Positions 1 to 11,710 of a DNA stretch of 64,000 nt are shown piece by piece. Under the pieces are notes generated by a model. That model was not told where the DNA came from and ran no database searches. It saw only the letters and a program-made list of their open reading frames with translations. The stretch's first letter is position 1; each line of letters begins with the position of its first letter. This DNA comes from Clonostachys chloroleuca (Eukaryota; Ascomycota; Sordariomycetes; Hypocreales; Bionectriaceae), in the NCBI GenBank assembly GCA_037952775.1, contig JBANAY010000004.1, forward strand, positions 1,922,001 to 1,986,000, read 5' to 3'. A program made the position numbers and the translations under genes.

Positions 1-690
1 GCTCAGAGACATTGTGAGTCGACTAGTGCCTGCGTTACAAACGCACTGTCAACACGTGCTGACACCCTGACAGAAGGAAGATGTCCTGAATCACGTCAAG
101 AAGCTGCATCTTCCTTACACCGTCGTAGACATTGGTTGGTGGTATCAGATCACTCTGCCCCGCCTGCCCTCAGGACGTATTGACTCGTCCGTGAGCGGCA
201 TCGCAACGGCGATTCCGGGCGATGGTAACGTACCCTCTGCATTCTCATCCAATGAGGATTTTGGAAAGTATATTCCGCACATCATCGCGGATCCTCGCAC
301 TCTGAATAAGAGTATTTTTACGTTCTCCGATATTCTAACACTGAATGAGATCTACGATTATCTCGAGCAAAAGAGTGGGGAGAAAGTGCCCCGTCAATAC
401 GTGAGTCTCCTAAAAAAAAACCTTTGGTTCAATCTTGATCTGACGTGATTTAGATGCCTGGGAATGACATTGTGGATAGACTGGCCACTTTTAAAGGGGA
501 TACGCCTGCAGAGAGTGGTGAGTTCTTTCAAATGACGGTTCTTCAGTACTGGTACTCTTGGGCCGTCCGGGGCGATAATACGGTCGAGTATGCGCGCTAT
601 CTAGGTTATCTGATCGGCAAGGAACTCTATCCTGACGTTAAGACAACTTCGTTCCGGGAGTATATCCAGAAGGTTATAGGCTCGCAGTAG
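1..690 (+). CDS. NmrA-like / isoflavone-reductase-like NAD(P)-binding protein, 3' part
   Basis: The 5' end lies outside the window. Three exons can be read: up to 13, 74-400 and 454-690. The introns are 14-73 (GTGAGT donor, CTGAC branch, CAG acceptor) and 401-453 (GTGAGT donor, TTTAG acceptor), both phase 0. The spliced protein runs LRDI-KEDVLNHVKKLHLPYT, then VDIGWWYQITLPRLPSG, and ends QKVIGSQ. The KKEDV..., PYTxxDIGWWYQ and TFSDILTLNEI segments are typical of the C-terminal half of fungal NmrA-like or isoflavone-reductase-like proteins, which bind NAD(P)(H). The substrate is unknown. Reading frame and splice sites are clean, so this looks like a working gene. The dinucleotide-binding N-terminus cannot be checked here. 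Confidence 0.85.
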
Positions 691-1176
691 GATCTTCTGC
701 CTCACCACGTTGGCTTGGAATAGAAGCTATCATTTTATTAGCTATCTGATTGAGTGATTACCAAGTTTTTGCAATGTACTCTCATCTTAAAGCAACGTTA
801 TTCAGGGAGTGTATAAGATATGACCAAACGCTACTCACTCTTGTTGAGTTGCTAAGTTTAAGGATGTCACTGTATCCTGGCTTCTGTAAATTGGGTGACT
901 AATTAGAGTGATACTGTGTCTCTGAAACGGAATGTCGGTTCTCTTCGGGTCCCGACGGGAACCTGAGAGTGCGCTGTGGGAATTGCTGGTGGGCACTGAT
1001 CGGTCTGTAAATTGGCTCCGCATATCCACTCGGGATGTCCGCTCCGCATGTCCGCTCTACATGTTTGCACCTGATATTGCATAAATGCGGTCCATGTGAT
1101 CTAGTACGCAGGTCCTCTCCGACACAGCTTCATAACTTCATATCTAGAATTACCTTCTGGCTAAAATTTATTGGCC
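691..1176. other. Intergenic spacer between two NmrA-like genes
   Basis: No supported gene. It would hold the terminator of the upstream gene and the promoter of the NmrA-like stub at 1177. Confidence 0.5.
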
Positions 1177-1337
1177 ATGGTTCGAGTCGTTGTAGCTGGA
1201 GGCACGGGATGTAAGTGAACCGATACAAGTAGAATGAAAGCGTAAACTAACCACTATACATTCTAGCTGTCTCTAAAGACATCATTCACGAGATAGTTGA
1301 ACATGGAAAGCACGAAATAATCGTGTGGACCCGTTCG
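1177..1337 (+). pseudogene. NmrA-like protein, N-terminal fragment only
   Basis: ATG at 1177 opens MVRVVVAGGTGSVSKDI, which carries the GGTGxxxxxI dinucleotide-binding motif that begins NmrA-like proteins. Exon 1 is 1177-1210. A 56-nt intron (1211-1266, GTAAGT donor, TCTAG acceptor) is followed by exon 2 at 1267-1337, in frame through EHGKHEIIVWTRS. A GTATGT donor-like site follows at 1338. I could not find a continuing NmrA exon in the next 2 kb; short frames there are unrelated and broken. It is probably the 5' remnant of a tandem paralogue of the gene ending at 690, truncated by rearrangement. A long intron leading to an exon I failed to recognise is the alternative. Confidence 0.6.
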
Positions 1338-3834
1338 GTATGTTTGATTACTTCTCCCCGGCCTCTGTCCCGCTTAGTTGCCTTAGAGACACGTGGGAAC
1401 AAATGCTAATACCATGGTTCTGGGTAGCACTTGCTCGCGCATCGCGACCTGAGATCTTCAATGAGGCCGACGGCACGACCCAGGAGGCGCTCATCACGGA
1501 CACGGGAAGGATACGTTTGTGCACATGCAAAGCTCGAAGTGGTTCAATTTGCAATCAAGCGAAGGAAGAAGAATCGCGCTGTGCCACGTTCTGGCACTTC
1601 TGTTGTTCGGTCATCTCAAGGTACAGAAAATTGGTACCGCTGCAACAGCATTGAGCGTCCGTTCACAGGGAATAACTAAGCGCTAAACCGGCGTGCGAAG
1701 CGCCTCCAACGCGAGAAAGAGACTAATAAGTGTACCAAGTTCGTCAGCGAGGACGTCCCATCTCTCCCCAGCTCCATGGAAACGGAGAAAGAGCTCGACG
1801 CCACAGCAGGGGTTTTGGCATCCCTGCTAAACTCAGGCATCAGTTGATTCTGGGATAACCTCTCTCTACAGGTCCTGAAGAAGAACGCGCTGCAAGACTC
1901 GATCGTTGGAACGCCGTAGAATACCATTCTAGCCGCTTCGACGTCTTGCTCTTGTTTGACTCACTGACGAGCTGGCGATAAGCCCTCAAAAGCTGAGGAC
2001 CCTTGACTTGGTCCCCTATGGCTGAAGCCAAAACTGGGAATTACGGGACCCAGTTCAAGGACCAAGTTTGCTACCAAGAAGGGTTACGGTATTCAGCATA
2101 CTGGGCATACACTCATGCATGTCGTACAAAAAGTTCATTCCAGTGGTGGCTCGTTCACTACTGGCGTAATCCCGAATTGTGGCTTGGTGATGTGGTTACG
2201 CTGGCTTCCACCAAAATCGCAACCTCTATCAACCATTAAGCCGAGTTGCTGTCCGTTACCTAGAAAGGGATAGTGTGATACCCCTAAGCCTCAACAAAAA
2301 AAAAAAAGCCACAACCCAAAACTTCTTGCGCCACGCTGATCGGGCCCCTCACCTAGGCCTCGCGGCCCGTTCGGCGCTGAGCTCATCCGCTTAAATGTCG
2401 TACTGAGCGTGCTTGAAAACGGGCATGAGGCAGTGGTCAGGCTATGGATTCGTTGCTCGATAATTTACTTGTCGCTATGAAACCTCCTCCCAACGTATGC
2501 GAGGATCTCTTTAGCACATTCCATTACTCACACCCCCTGAAATAGGGCTTCACCTATGTATTTCATAAAGGCTGGATTGCTAGTAAGCCTGGTTTGCAGG
2601 CTGCAGATTGGAATCCTATGCTATTTCCGGCAGATAGAAGAGCAATATGAAATCAGAATGGAATGTGTGTGCGGATATGAACTCGTGTGTTCTCCGGCTT
2701 TACATCCGTACTCCAGTAATAGCTGCAATAGGAGTTTGAGACAGATATCTAATGCATTCCTGGCGCAATATCCTCCTATGTGCTCTGAGTACAACGCCGG
2801 ATATAAAGGGATGAGATTATGGACCCCTCTGCTAATCACTATAGGGTGGCACCCTCAAATATCAATGTACCGATCACTTCACCCAGAATCATCGTCTGCG
2901 CATCAGATTATCATTATAAATGAGATCATCTCTGTTCACTACCTCAGTACCTGCCAGCCTCAGAACACCCAACATACCACGGGGCCACGATTAGCCTTCC
3001 TAGCCTTATTAGTTAGTGGCGGCATCGTCTCTCTCCCACCCCATCTATCGGAGTGCTTTCCAAGACGGACCCACAACCGCACGAGTCGTCAGAGACCTGT
3101 CTGAGGAGGCCCTCTCCTTAAACCAGGAGTATTATTTCTGATATCTAGATAGGTAGCATAGAGACAGCCATCGTACGATATTAGCTATTGTCTCGGGCTT
3201 AACTCGGAGCATTATGGTCGTCAAGGCCATGACTGACCAACCATAAACTTCGTTTGCATGACCACTGGGTATGGCTGAGGAAGAAATCACTATGATATCT
3301 CAAGAACTTGATACAGAACTACGCAATAATATAGTATATGAGCATGGGATGAGACAGCGCAAGAGACATCAATTGTGGTGGGGAGGCGACGGATTTTGGT
3401 GGATAAGACCCGTGAGCGACCGCACCTTGAGTAGTCATTCGATAGCCACACCACGAAGCTATATTTAAGTGAGCTGAAATTAATAATATAAATTATTTGG
3501 TTATATATCCATCTTATCTCTGAATTTCATAGTAAATAATTATAAATTCACGAATTTGCAGCCTTACAAAATGAATTGAGGTGGTTAGAAAACTGTGGCC
3601 CCATCTCCAGAGGGCAGTTAATTAAACGGACCCCCTGGGACCTTGACTTATCGATAGCGTAATCGGCACGTCAGCGGATATCTGGGCAACGACGTTAAGA
3701 TTATCACACAGAGTCGAAGCGATGCGGATTCCTGGTCCCAATGTTGTGTACAGAATCAAGCACGCTACGAAGCCGATGCTCTTTGGCCACCAATTTTGCT
3801 ATCCTACATCAGCAAGCCACACATCGCGACCAAG
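1338..3834. other. No recognisable gene; probable decayed sequence
   Basis: Several open frames occur, the longest 2556-3104 (+), but none shows a known motif, convincing start context or splice structure. Short basic stretches around 1560-1700 weakly resemble a transcription-factor linker but are split between frames. I see no RNA gene. Confidence 0.4.
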
Positions 3835-4089
3835 ATGAACAGGAGGTACCCTACCTGCCAGATCACGGTCATCCCCCCTTTTGGCAACCTCCACACCTTC
3901 GAAATAGATGCTGAAGACCTGATGCAAAATGGCGAGCTGGACCCTTTGAGTATTAATGTCTCTCGCTTGAAAGAGTTTATTATCCGGCAGTGGAGAAACG
4001 GATGGGGCCTTAGGCCAGCGAATCCAAGCTTGGTCAATGTCATCTTCTTTGGCGAGTCGTTAGAGGATCAGGTACCTTTTGAAAGGTAG
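3835..4089 (+). CDS. Small hypothetical protein with a ubiquitin-like pattern
   Basis: ATG at 3835 gives about 84 residues, beginning MNRRYPTCQITVIPPFGN and ending VPFER. The order ITVIPPFG-x-LHTFEID, SRLKEFIIRQW, LVNVIFFGESLED resembles a ubiquitin-like beta-grasp layout: strand, helix with an LK..I core, then an (I/V)xFxGxxLED strand-turn. That is a pattern impression, not a family match. The frame is also open upstream to 3796. A GGTAGG near the stop could be a donor, so a further exon is possible. The neighbour is a Copia fragment, so the locus is not under obvious operon or cluster context. Confidence 0.45.
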   Translation: MNRRYPTCQITVIPPFGNLHTFEIDAEDLMQNGELDPLSINVSRLKEFIIRQWRNGWGLRPANPSLVNVIFFGESLEDQVPFER

Positions 4090-4380
4090 GCAATTTCCGC
4101 GTACTACCGCAGGTAACATCCATAAGCTAAGAAGTGCCATTAGATTACCATTTCAGCTCACAACATTCAAACGTAATTCATATGACTGTTTGAAAGGATG
4201 ACCCGCAATAGTGCCTGATGATGGGTTCGTTCCACTCATAGCATACCTAGGGACATTATCCACATCTCTGTGGTACTCGGAAGAGTTCGCGAGGCTGCTC
4301 ATGTTATGGAGCTAATGGGTTTGTGGGAGAGATGAGGCGATACTCTCCCTGTTTCCCCCGGGTAAGGTATTACACGACGG

Positions 4381-4926
4381 TACGCTACGTCAAGCACTGA
4401 AGCTGAATTGATCGCTTTATCTCAGACGGCTAAGGAAGCTATCTTTGCAAGCAGGATTCTTAGGGAGCTGGAAGTCCAGATTGACGGACCATTGCATATT
4501 GAATGTGATAATACTCAGACAATCAGGCTCCTGACTGAGGAATCAGCCAAGTTGACTACGAAGCTTCGGCATGTGGACATTCATCGACACTGGTTACGGC
4601 AGGAATACAGGGAGAAGAGAGTTGAGTTCGGCTGGGTTCCAACATCGAAGATGATTGCAGATGGAATGACAAAGGCCTTACCCAAGCAACGGCATGCAAC
4701 ATTCATCAAGATGCTTCAAATGGAGGATATTTCAGACCAGATTGTCATGGAACAGCGAATGGAAGCTATGAAGGATCAGATTGTGAAAGCACGCAGCCAG
4801 AAGGAAGACAATGGCCCTGACAAGGAGGCAAGACTCGGACATCGAGGAGGGGAGCGCAGAGACCCTAAAAGGCCACGAGCTAAAAGGGTAGCCAAGTCCT
4901 CTGGAATGGCCTCGGCTAAGGGGGTG
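4381..4926 (+). mobile_element. Ty1/Copia retrotransposon, RNase H C-terminal fragment
   Basis: From 4381 the frame reads YATSSTEAELIALSQTAKEA, the STEAEY/L segment of Copia RNase H. It continues through ECDNTQTIRLL, KLRHVDIHRHWLRQE and WVPTSKMIADGMTKALP, the hallmark C-terminus of Copia polyproteins (HIDIRYHFIR... and P(T/S)..MxADxxTK). No gag, protease, integrase or reverse transcriptase is present upstream, so this is a 5'-truncated remnant. The frame runs on to about 4950, into the LTR, with a basic Lys/Arg-rich tail. A purine-rich tract (AAGGGGGTG) directly precedes the LTR, as expected for the plus-strand primer. Confidence 0.85.
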
Positions 4927-5090
4927 TGTCACGTTGTGTATTCTGGATAATGGGGCGTGTGATCGTCATAGCAGGAACACTCCAGCCAAACCCCAGTATA
5001 AGGATGCATAGGGACTCGGAGCGGGGAACCAACTCAACTAAGAATATACACACATCCAATCAACCCATCAGACAATCCGGGCTCGTGACA
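4927..5090 (+). repeat. Copia-type 3' LTR
   Basis: 164 bp starting TGTCACG and ending CGTGACA, a perfect 7-bp terminal inverted repeat with canonical TG...CA ends. It lies immediately 3' of the polypurine tract of the Copia fragment. No matching 5' LTR was found. Confidence 0.6.
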
Positions 5091-5895
5091 AAATCAATTT
5101 TGTTGAGGACTCATATTATGTCACTCCCCTCTCATCGTAAAAATTAACATGTGATGGGACATGAGTGGAGACGGCTGTACCAAGATGCATGCACGGCGCC
5201 GCATCTGCCGACGCAACATTGAATACGAAACATGACGCAAGAAGTTGCATCTAGCTGATAAGAGGATGAGGGAGAGCTTGACCCACCGAACACTGCTGAG
5301 CCGTTGGTGTTGCACATTTTCTGCCTAAACGTTATAATGCCAACATCATTTGAAGGACGTTTACTGCTAGGATGTCTTTCAAATGAGAGGTTACGGGCGC
5401 GAGCCCGTTGAATCTTTCTTTCTCCACATAGAATCGGCAGTAGATCTCCCACTCCAACCTCGAGCTTCACCACCCCGTTGATATGATATAGAGAATTTCT
5501 ATACTAAGACAAATCTAGTGCTACCAACCTTCGTAATGCGTTGACTCTCCCAATGTGAATAATATGTATAGTGTTTGGAGACAATTTTCCATTAATCTTA
5601 ATCATGATACCAAAAGAGCTAAGGAAGCTAATCAGCCGAGACCCTAAATCAACATCTGTTGGGGAACAAGAACTTTCTTATCCATCATGACCGCATGAAG
5701 GCGTGGAAGCGTTGAGCAGCAATTCAAACTTGTCCAGTTCCCCAACAAAGCCCCCAGTCGAGGAAAATCGCATAACAACTCCCACTGCCACGGCAGCACC
5801 ACCAGATACTTTCCATCTGTCGACCCAATCTCCTCGTCGACCATTCGTCAAGTCAATTGACTTTATCCCGACTAGAGTAATCTATCTTCCCGATA
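5091..5895. other. Intergenic region upstream of the desaturase
   Basis: No supported gene. The 5700-5895 part is C- and T-rich with CCACC runs, as often seen in fungal promoters and 5' leaders, and is open in one frame without homology. Confidence 0.4.
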
Positions 5896-7385
5896 ATGAC
5901 TTCCGTCTCGACCTCGACTGTCCCCCGGCAGCACCCAGTGTTTCGGCACACCGTCACTTTGACGACCGTCACTGACTCCGAGTCCTCTGCCGCCGTCTCA
6001 CCCTCGGATTCTCCCCGACCCTCAGCTTCCTCGACCTCCCTTTCTTCGCTCTCTTCGGTGGATGCCAACCAGGCCAAGCCTACACATGGCCGTCTCCTTG
6101 ATACATATGGCAACGAGTTCACGCCCCCGACTTCACCATTAAGGACATCCGCGATGCCATCCCAAAGCACTGCTTCGAGCGATCCACTTTCAAGGGCTAC
6201 ATCTACATCCTCCGCGACATGATCTGCCTTGTCACCACCTTCACCATATTCTACAACTTCGTGACTCCTGAATACATTCCCTCCACGCCTGTGCGAGCCC
6301 TGCTCTGGGGCCTATACACTACGCTCCAGGGTCTCTTTGGAACTGGTCTCTGGGTCATTGCCCACGAATGTGGCCATCAAGCGTTCTCTGAGTCTCGCCT
6401 TGTCAATGACGCGACCGGCTGGGTCCTTCACTCAGCTCTTCTCGTCCCATACTTCAGTTGGCAGATCTCTCATGGCAAACACCACAAGGCCACTGGAAAT
6501 ATGGAGCGTGACATGGTCTTTGTTCCTCGCACTCGCGAGCAGCACGCCACCCGCATTGGCCGCATAGCCTACGAGCTCTCTGAACTGACCGAGGAGACCC
6601 CCGCTTACACCCTGCTTAGGCTGGTCATGAAGCAGCTCGTCGGTTGGCCCAGCTACATCCTCACTAACGTCACTGGTCACAACTACCATGAATGCCAGTG
6701 TGAGGGTCGCGGCAAGGGGAAGAAGAACGGCTTGGGGGGGGGTGTAAACCACTTCGACCCCCGAAGCCCCCTGTATGAGGCCAAGCAAGCCAAGCTTATC
6801 ATACTGAGTGATATAGGTATCGGGATCGCTATTGCGGCTCTTGTATACTTTGGCAACACTTTCGGTTGGACCAACATGCTTGTCTGGTACGGCATTCCCT
6901 ATCTCTGGGTCAACCACTGGCTTGGTAAGTTTTACAATTACAGTGTGTCCTACTCGTAACTCATCAAAATAGTTGCCATCACTTTTCTCCAGCATACTGA
7001 TCCGACGCTTCCTCACTATACTGCGGACGAGTGGAATTTTGTTCGTGGTGCTGCTGCTACGATCGATCGTGAGATGGGCTTCATCGGCCGACACTTGCTC
7101 CACGGTATCATCGAGACCCACGTCCTACACCATTATGTTAGCACCATTCCCTTCTACAACGCCGACGAGGCCTCAAAAGCTATCCGACCCGTCATGGGCG
7201 ACCACTATCGCACCGACACTAAGGATGGCGCCTGGGGCTTCATTCGTGCCTTGTGGATCAGCGCCCGGATGTGTCAGTGGGTTGAGCCTAGTGTTGAGGC
7301 CGAGGGAGCTGGCAAAGGTATCCTCTTCTTCCGCAACCACAACGGTCTGGGTACCAAGCCTGTCGTTCTAAAGAAACCCGAGTAG
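5896..7385 (+). CDS. odeA: Delta-12 (oleate) fatty acid desaturase, with one frameshift
   Basis: Integral ER-membrane desaturase converting oleoyl to linoleoyl chains. Exons are 5896-6924 and 6973-7385; the 48-nt intron has a GTAAGT donor and TAG acceptor. All three histidine boxes are present: HECGH, HGKHH and HVLHH. Family landmarks follow in order: GRLLDTYGNEF, DFTIKDIRDAIPKHCFERS, PYFSWQISHGKHHKATGN, VAITFLQHTDPTLPHY and RHLLHGIIETHVLHHYVSTIPF. The Ser-rich N-terminus from the ATG at 5896 fits the family. In the C run at 6124-6128 the frame shifts: one more C would join TYGNEFTPP to DFTIKDI and give 480 residues. It is therefore either a very recent pseudogene or a sequencing/assembly error in a homopolymer. 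Two usually Arg positions read Cys in the HECQCEGRGKGKKNG segment. Confidence 0.88.
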
Positions 7386-9418
7386 TGTCCGGATTCTCTG
7401 GAATGATGATGATGTTCTGCGGTGTTGTAGCGTTGATTGTTTTCTTTGGTCATCGAACCGGTTATGTTTAGTGATGTACGTCTCGTCATCTCGTCATTGC
7501 AAAAGGTACTCCCTCGATAGTGAAAGGATGTGGAGAAGGGGTGCGCTAAGCCTCCAGCACTGTACCTAGTGTTGTTTTGTAGGAATACTGAGTGCTCAGT
7601 TGATCATGCTGTTGTGTTAATTACTACAGGAGTCGTCAATGCCTTATATGTTCAAGTTATCCTCTGACACGTAAGCTCGCTCAGAGTCCTACGCATTAAC
7701 TTTGTACTGGCACTTTGAACTTTAAACTTTAATCATAAAGGTGAGGGGAACTCTCCATTCTTCCAACACCTAACCCCGCAGAGGCAGAGTTATACAATGA
7801 CTTTGTGTTGTGCGGGGTCCCCGGATAACCCGTGCCGTTGTGGCTTACAGTGGCTGTTGGAGACGACGCTTTCCATGTTGGAAGCCGGGGCCTCCGTAAG
7901 CGGCCCCGACATTCAGGAAGCTTGTTTTCTTTGTTCTATGATCTCCGGAGGTCCCCGTACGTCCTCGGATGCCCCCGGGACCTCGGATACCATAACAGCC
8001 GTCCAGTAGCTAGCCGCTTAGCTAGGTAGATAGAGGACACCAGCAAATCGGCTCGGTTCTGCTTGTGAGAACATGATCGAGAAAACAGCAGAGGAAATTC
8101 GGCCGTAAGGTATCTGGTTGCCTGATCTTGAACAGACAAATGTAATCCCTTTGACTGTCGCGACACCTGTGTCACGAGCAGGGGGATCTAGCCAACCAGT
8201 AAAGCAAATCAAAGGTACATTCAGTCCCACCTATTTTTTATGGTGAGAGAAATCCCTGCAATTTCCAGCCCTACATAGAGCTACCTTACACTGCTGACAC
8301 CGGCGCACAGAATGAGTTGCATGGTGGATTGAGCGGGGTTGATTTCGCCGGTGCTAGAGTCACCCCATGTACCTCGGCCTTGGCGGGGATCATGTAGGCG
8401 CGGTACGTAGGTGTTGCCTGACAGTCAGGGATGTACGAGAACATTGGTCCAAGAACCGCCCAGAGCCGGGGCATGGGTTCCACTGGTCAGGAAGAATGTG
8501 GCACTGCCACACTCATGACTGTGGCTAACTCGTGGGTGCCATATCAGCCACATCGGATTCACCCAGTTGTCATGCAAGTTGTGAACTCACAGCCAGAATG
8601 TGACATAGAGTGGGACAGGTGACCCAGAATCCCCTGGTAGTCCAGAAAGTGCTTTTTTTTAGGTGCCCAGGTAGCACACCATGGCCCGGAAATGGACGCA
8701 AGAAATAGTTCAAGACAACTTCTGGCGGGTGGAGCTGAATCGACCCACTGCTTGATCCATTCCTTTGATGCGAGACCAAAGTTCCTTCGGGGAATTTATG
8801 GTCACGAAATGGACATGGGGTTGTAATCTCCAGTCTTGCTAGCTGTCAAAGAGTAAGTTGTTAGCTGTCCAGAAATGGGTCAAGGTGACAGGAAGCAAAA
8901 TGAGTCGTATTGTGGAAAGTTGTGTTCACTTTTGGCTGCCAGATTGTCTCCCCAAGTACCACTGATCCGCGCTCAAGATTACCGGAGTGTGAACGGCATA
9001 CTGTACCGCTCGGAAATGCTTAGACTGGGTCCTGGGACAGACTGGGTCCTGGGACACCACACACGAGGATAGAGTATGTACTGGTATAGTACATACTATC
9101 TCATATTATGGTCTGTGATATAATGTACTGGGATATAGCATGCTGAGGAATAGATTCACGAATTCCATTATTGCAAATACTAAGTCAATAAAATAACGTA
9201 ATCCAAAATAACTAGTCTCTTCTTTCCATATCGTAGTGTTCCCAGACAGCTGAAGGCTACTCGAGGTCGTAACAAGTTGTCCTATGGCTTCCTTCAGTCC
9301 TAAGAAGTAATGAGAATAGTGCACGCATAGATGTTCTCAATACTAGATACAATGCACACAATTGCCGCTTCGCAGTCATATCTTAGATCAAAACGCCATA
9401 TAGTAACTACGTGCAGGG
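7386..9418. other. No supported gene
   Basis: 2 kb without a convincing coding frame. It contains a short direct repeat (ACTGGGTCCTGGGACA-like, twice, around 9024-9056) and the hairpin at 9073-9097. The 5' end of the decayed Helitron relative should lie in or near here, but I could not place it. Confidence 0.4.
9073..9097. repeat. Perfect 10-bp inverted repeat
   Basis: AGTATGTACT, a 5-nt loop (GGTAT), then AGTACATACT. It lies in noncoding sequence; it may be a MITE remnant or a chance palindrome. Confidence 0.45.
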
Positions 9419-10599
9419 CTAAAAGCTAATGGAAACCATATCGTCACTACTATCGTCAAAGCCCTGCCAATCTGACGATGGCCGATCACGCTCAAAACCC
9501 TTCGGCATTCTTTGCGAAGATGTGCGCATATTGTTTGGCGATCCATGTAATAAAGGGGTTGGGCATGTTGACCGGGGCGGGATAGAAAGGCTTGGTGCAG
9601 ATGACAGTTGACGTACATATGAAGATGCATTACTGACATACTTTCGATGTGTTCCTTGACTGTCGGATTGCGATAGGCTGATAGTAGATATGTCTGGATG
9701 TCTCTGGATATAAGTCATGGATACAGCTGGCGAAGGGACCTCAGAGTAGTATGGCAGGGTAGCCACAGTGGAGCGAACCCGCGAAGAACCGTCAGACCAT
9801 GAGGGCTGATCCAATGACGACCGTCTTCTCTTCCGCGCGACTAACTCTCCTTCAAAGATGCCATCTGGTGCCGGCAATTGCACGGAGGGTGACAAAACGC
9901 CCTTCGGTGTCGATAATATAGACCGAGGACCCGAACTAGTCGTTGACACCGAAATTAGGCGATTTGTAAAAACCCAAAAAGCATCTCCTTGCTGTGTTAG
10001 CATGCTTGAATTGCCCACCTTTCTGTTGAGCTGCAACTGTGTATGTCTCCGGAACTGGGTTTCATTTCTCTCCACCATCTTCTTGCAGAGGGATGTCCAC
10101 GGATTTGCATGGATGGGGAAGATGACAAACACTTAGAACGGATAGAACCCTCCAAATGGAGTTTTGTTAGGATTTCTAGGAATAAGGAAGGTCGATAGCT
10201 GCACAAAACCACAACACTTGCGCTATTGGTCTCCGAACCCCGACAGATGATCGTCTCGAAGCAGCATACGGCCTGAGCCAACAATAGGCCCAGAAAAGCT
10301 GACTGTAGGGGATATTGAAGGGAATGTCCCTTCCCCAGAAAGAGATCGCGGGCCAATCCTACTGCATAAGTCAGGGGCTACTCCCACCTAGTCACAGGGC
10401 ACACTTAGACAGACGCTTAGTAGCTGAGGTCGCGGACTATGACCGCAGGAATGCAGTATTCCTAAGGGCCATCAGTAGGCGCCAGGAAACTATCTGGCTC
10501 GACCTCCCAAATAAGAGCATAGGGATGGACACGGCCATGCATAAAAAACCACATACCCTCCCACTCGGATGTAATAATCGCCTTATTATAGAGTGACAT
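9419..10599 (-). pseudogene. Decayed copy of the Helitron companion gene
   Basis: Minus-strand ATG at 10599 opens MSLYNKAIITSEWEGMWFF, then MHGRVHPYALIWEV. This matches the intact copy at 21152, which reads QWFFMTGRVHPFALTWEI. Further matches are IPAVIVRDLSY, then LQCCGFVQLSTFLIPRNP, FGGFYPF and VFVIFPIHANPWTSLCKKM. At least three in-frame stops break it: before EYCIPAV, after RDLSY, and between FGGFYPF and VFVIFPIH (a TAA). The last 237 codons (9419-10132) remain open, giving a Ser-rich C-terminus with a basic VARKRRRSS stretch. The protein family is unknown to me. Confidence 0.7.
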
Positions 10600-10644
10600 A
10601 TTAAGACTGAAGAAGCCTTAACCGAAGCTGTCGTCCTCCTCGGT

Positions 10645-10854
10645 ATGTATGAGAGATTGATATTCCAGGGTGTCCGTCATCCAAGTTGGCTTCGAGAATA
10701 TGATCCTCGCAAAGGCCTGTGCATCAAGGCTCTTGATCATCAACATGTCGCTGCTAATATTTCTCTGGTATTCGAGCGGCCTGCGACGAGGGGCGTTAAC
10801 CTCAACGTGGTCGCAGGCGGTTGTAGGAGAAGATATATTGCTGCCGGTCAATAG
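10645..10854 (+). other. Short conserved frame facing away from the companion gene
   Basis: 69 codons from ATG 10645, containing DPRKGLCIKALDHQHVAA. It aligns with the minus-strand frame at 21106-20684, which has DPRYGLGIQALH followed by HVAAGVPLAIQRLA. Within the GATCCTCGC... block most differences fall at third positions of this frame, but the opposite frame is also open and some differences favour it. Coding strand is therefore unsettled. Confidence 0.4.
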
Positions 10855-11025
10855 AAGCGCAGAATGCATGCTAAGGCGTACGAAGTACGAAGCTGCCACA
10901 AAAAGCGTGAGGGCCCTGATTTTATTCCTGCGCTCCGAGAGGTCTGATGTGGGGAAAAAAAAAATTGATAAAAAAAAAAAAAAAACGCCCCCATCACACG
11001 AGGGAGGGAGGAGGATAAAATGAGA

Positions 11026-11710
11026 CTTCGCCTAGGCGAACGAAGCGGTGAGCTTTTGTGTCTCTGATGAACAGTGACTATTGGATACAGGGCTTGGGCT
11101 TGGTGCTCGGACGTGGGCGCGCAAGCTTTTGACGGTAGCACAAACTGACCTAAGAGGAGCCTGGAAATGCTCCCGGAAGGTGAATAAATACGTGGGGACA
11201 GGCTTGTTATGGACACGTCTCCTCTGTTAGGTCTCCTCTATTAGGTCTCCTTTGCCAGGTCTTAAGAGACGTAGGCTTGAATGTCGAGAGGTGCAAGTAG
11301 AAGAAGAGAGTTAATAAAAGCCAGAACTTAATGGGAAAGGAGTAAAAGGGGATGACAGAGGATAGGGACGACGAGCAAGGCCGACATAGTAGGTAAGGAG
11401 TTTATGCAAAGGCAAGTTGCGGTCAGGCACCGAGCAGAGGGGTAAAATGGGCGGGAAGGAAGTCTATTAAAGCAGGACGACCAGAGGGAATTTGAGGGCG
11501 TACGAGGAGAATAAAAAAGAAAGCCCGCCTGGGCAAGCCAGGCGGTGAGCCTTTATCTCTAATAGACACTCGCTATTGGGTATAAGATTGGGGCTTGGAT
11601 GCATACGTAGCTTCAACGGCAGCACGAGCTGACCCAAGAGGAGTCCGGAAAGGCCTAAGGACGGTAAGTTAGCCAGTGGATATATCCCTATGTGGATAGG
11701 TGCAAAAGGA
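11026..11710. repeat. Two hairpin-headed direct repeats inside the degenerate element
   Basis: Copy 1 starts at a perfect 14-bp palindrome, TTCGCCTAGGCGAA (11027-11040). Copy 2 starts at the hairpin CGCCTGG-GCAAG-CCAGGCG (11526-11544). Each is followed by CGGTGAGC, a CTCT.ATGAACAG/ATAGACA-like block, GCTATTGGxTA and GGGCTTGG, about 495 bp apart. The second copy has a counterpart near 20530 in the large element. Confidence 0.6.

Noticed and set aside
1500..1850. Possible zinc-cluster or bZIP transcription factor
   Set aside because: Basic stretches lie in different frames without the Cys spacing or leucine heptads needed.
2556..3104. 182-codon open frame on the plus strand
   Set aside because: No motif, poor start context and an amino-acid mix typical of chance translation.
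6110..6140. Programmed frameshift in the desaturase
   Set aside because: Desaturases are not known to use one, and a short C run is better explained by deletion or sequence error.
10597..10647. Identical 45-nt spacing of divergent ATGs in both element copies as proof of a conserved promoter
   Set aside because: Codon alignment needs a two-codon gap, so the two companion ATGs are not the same position; equality is at least partly coincidence.
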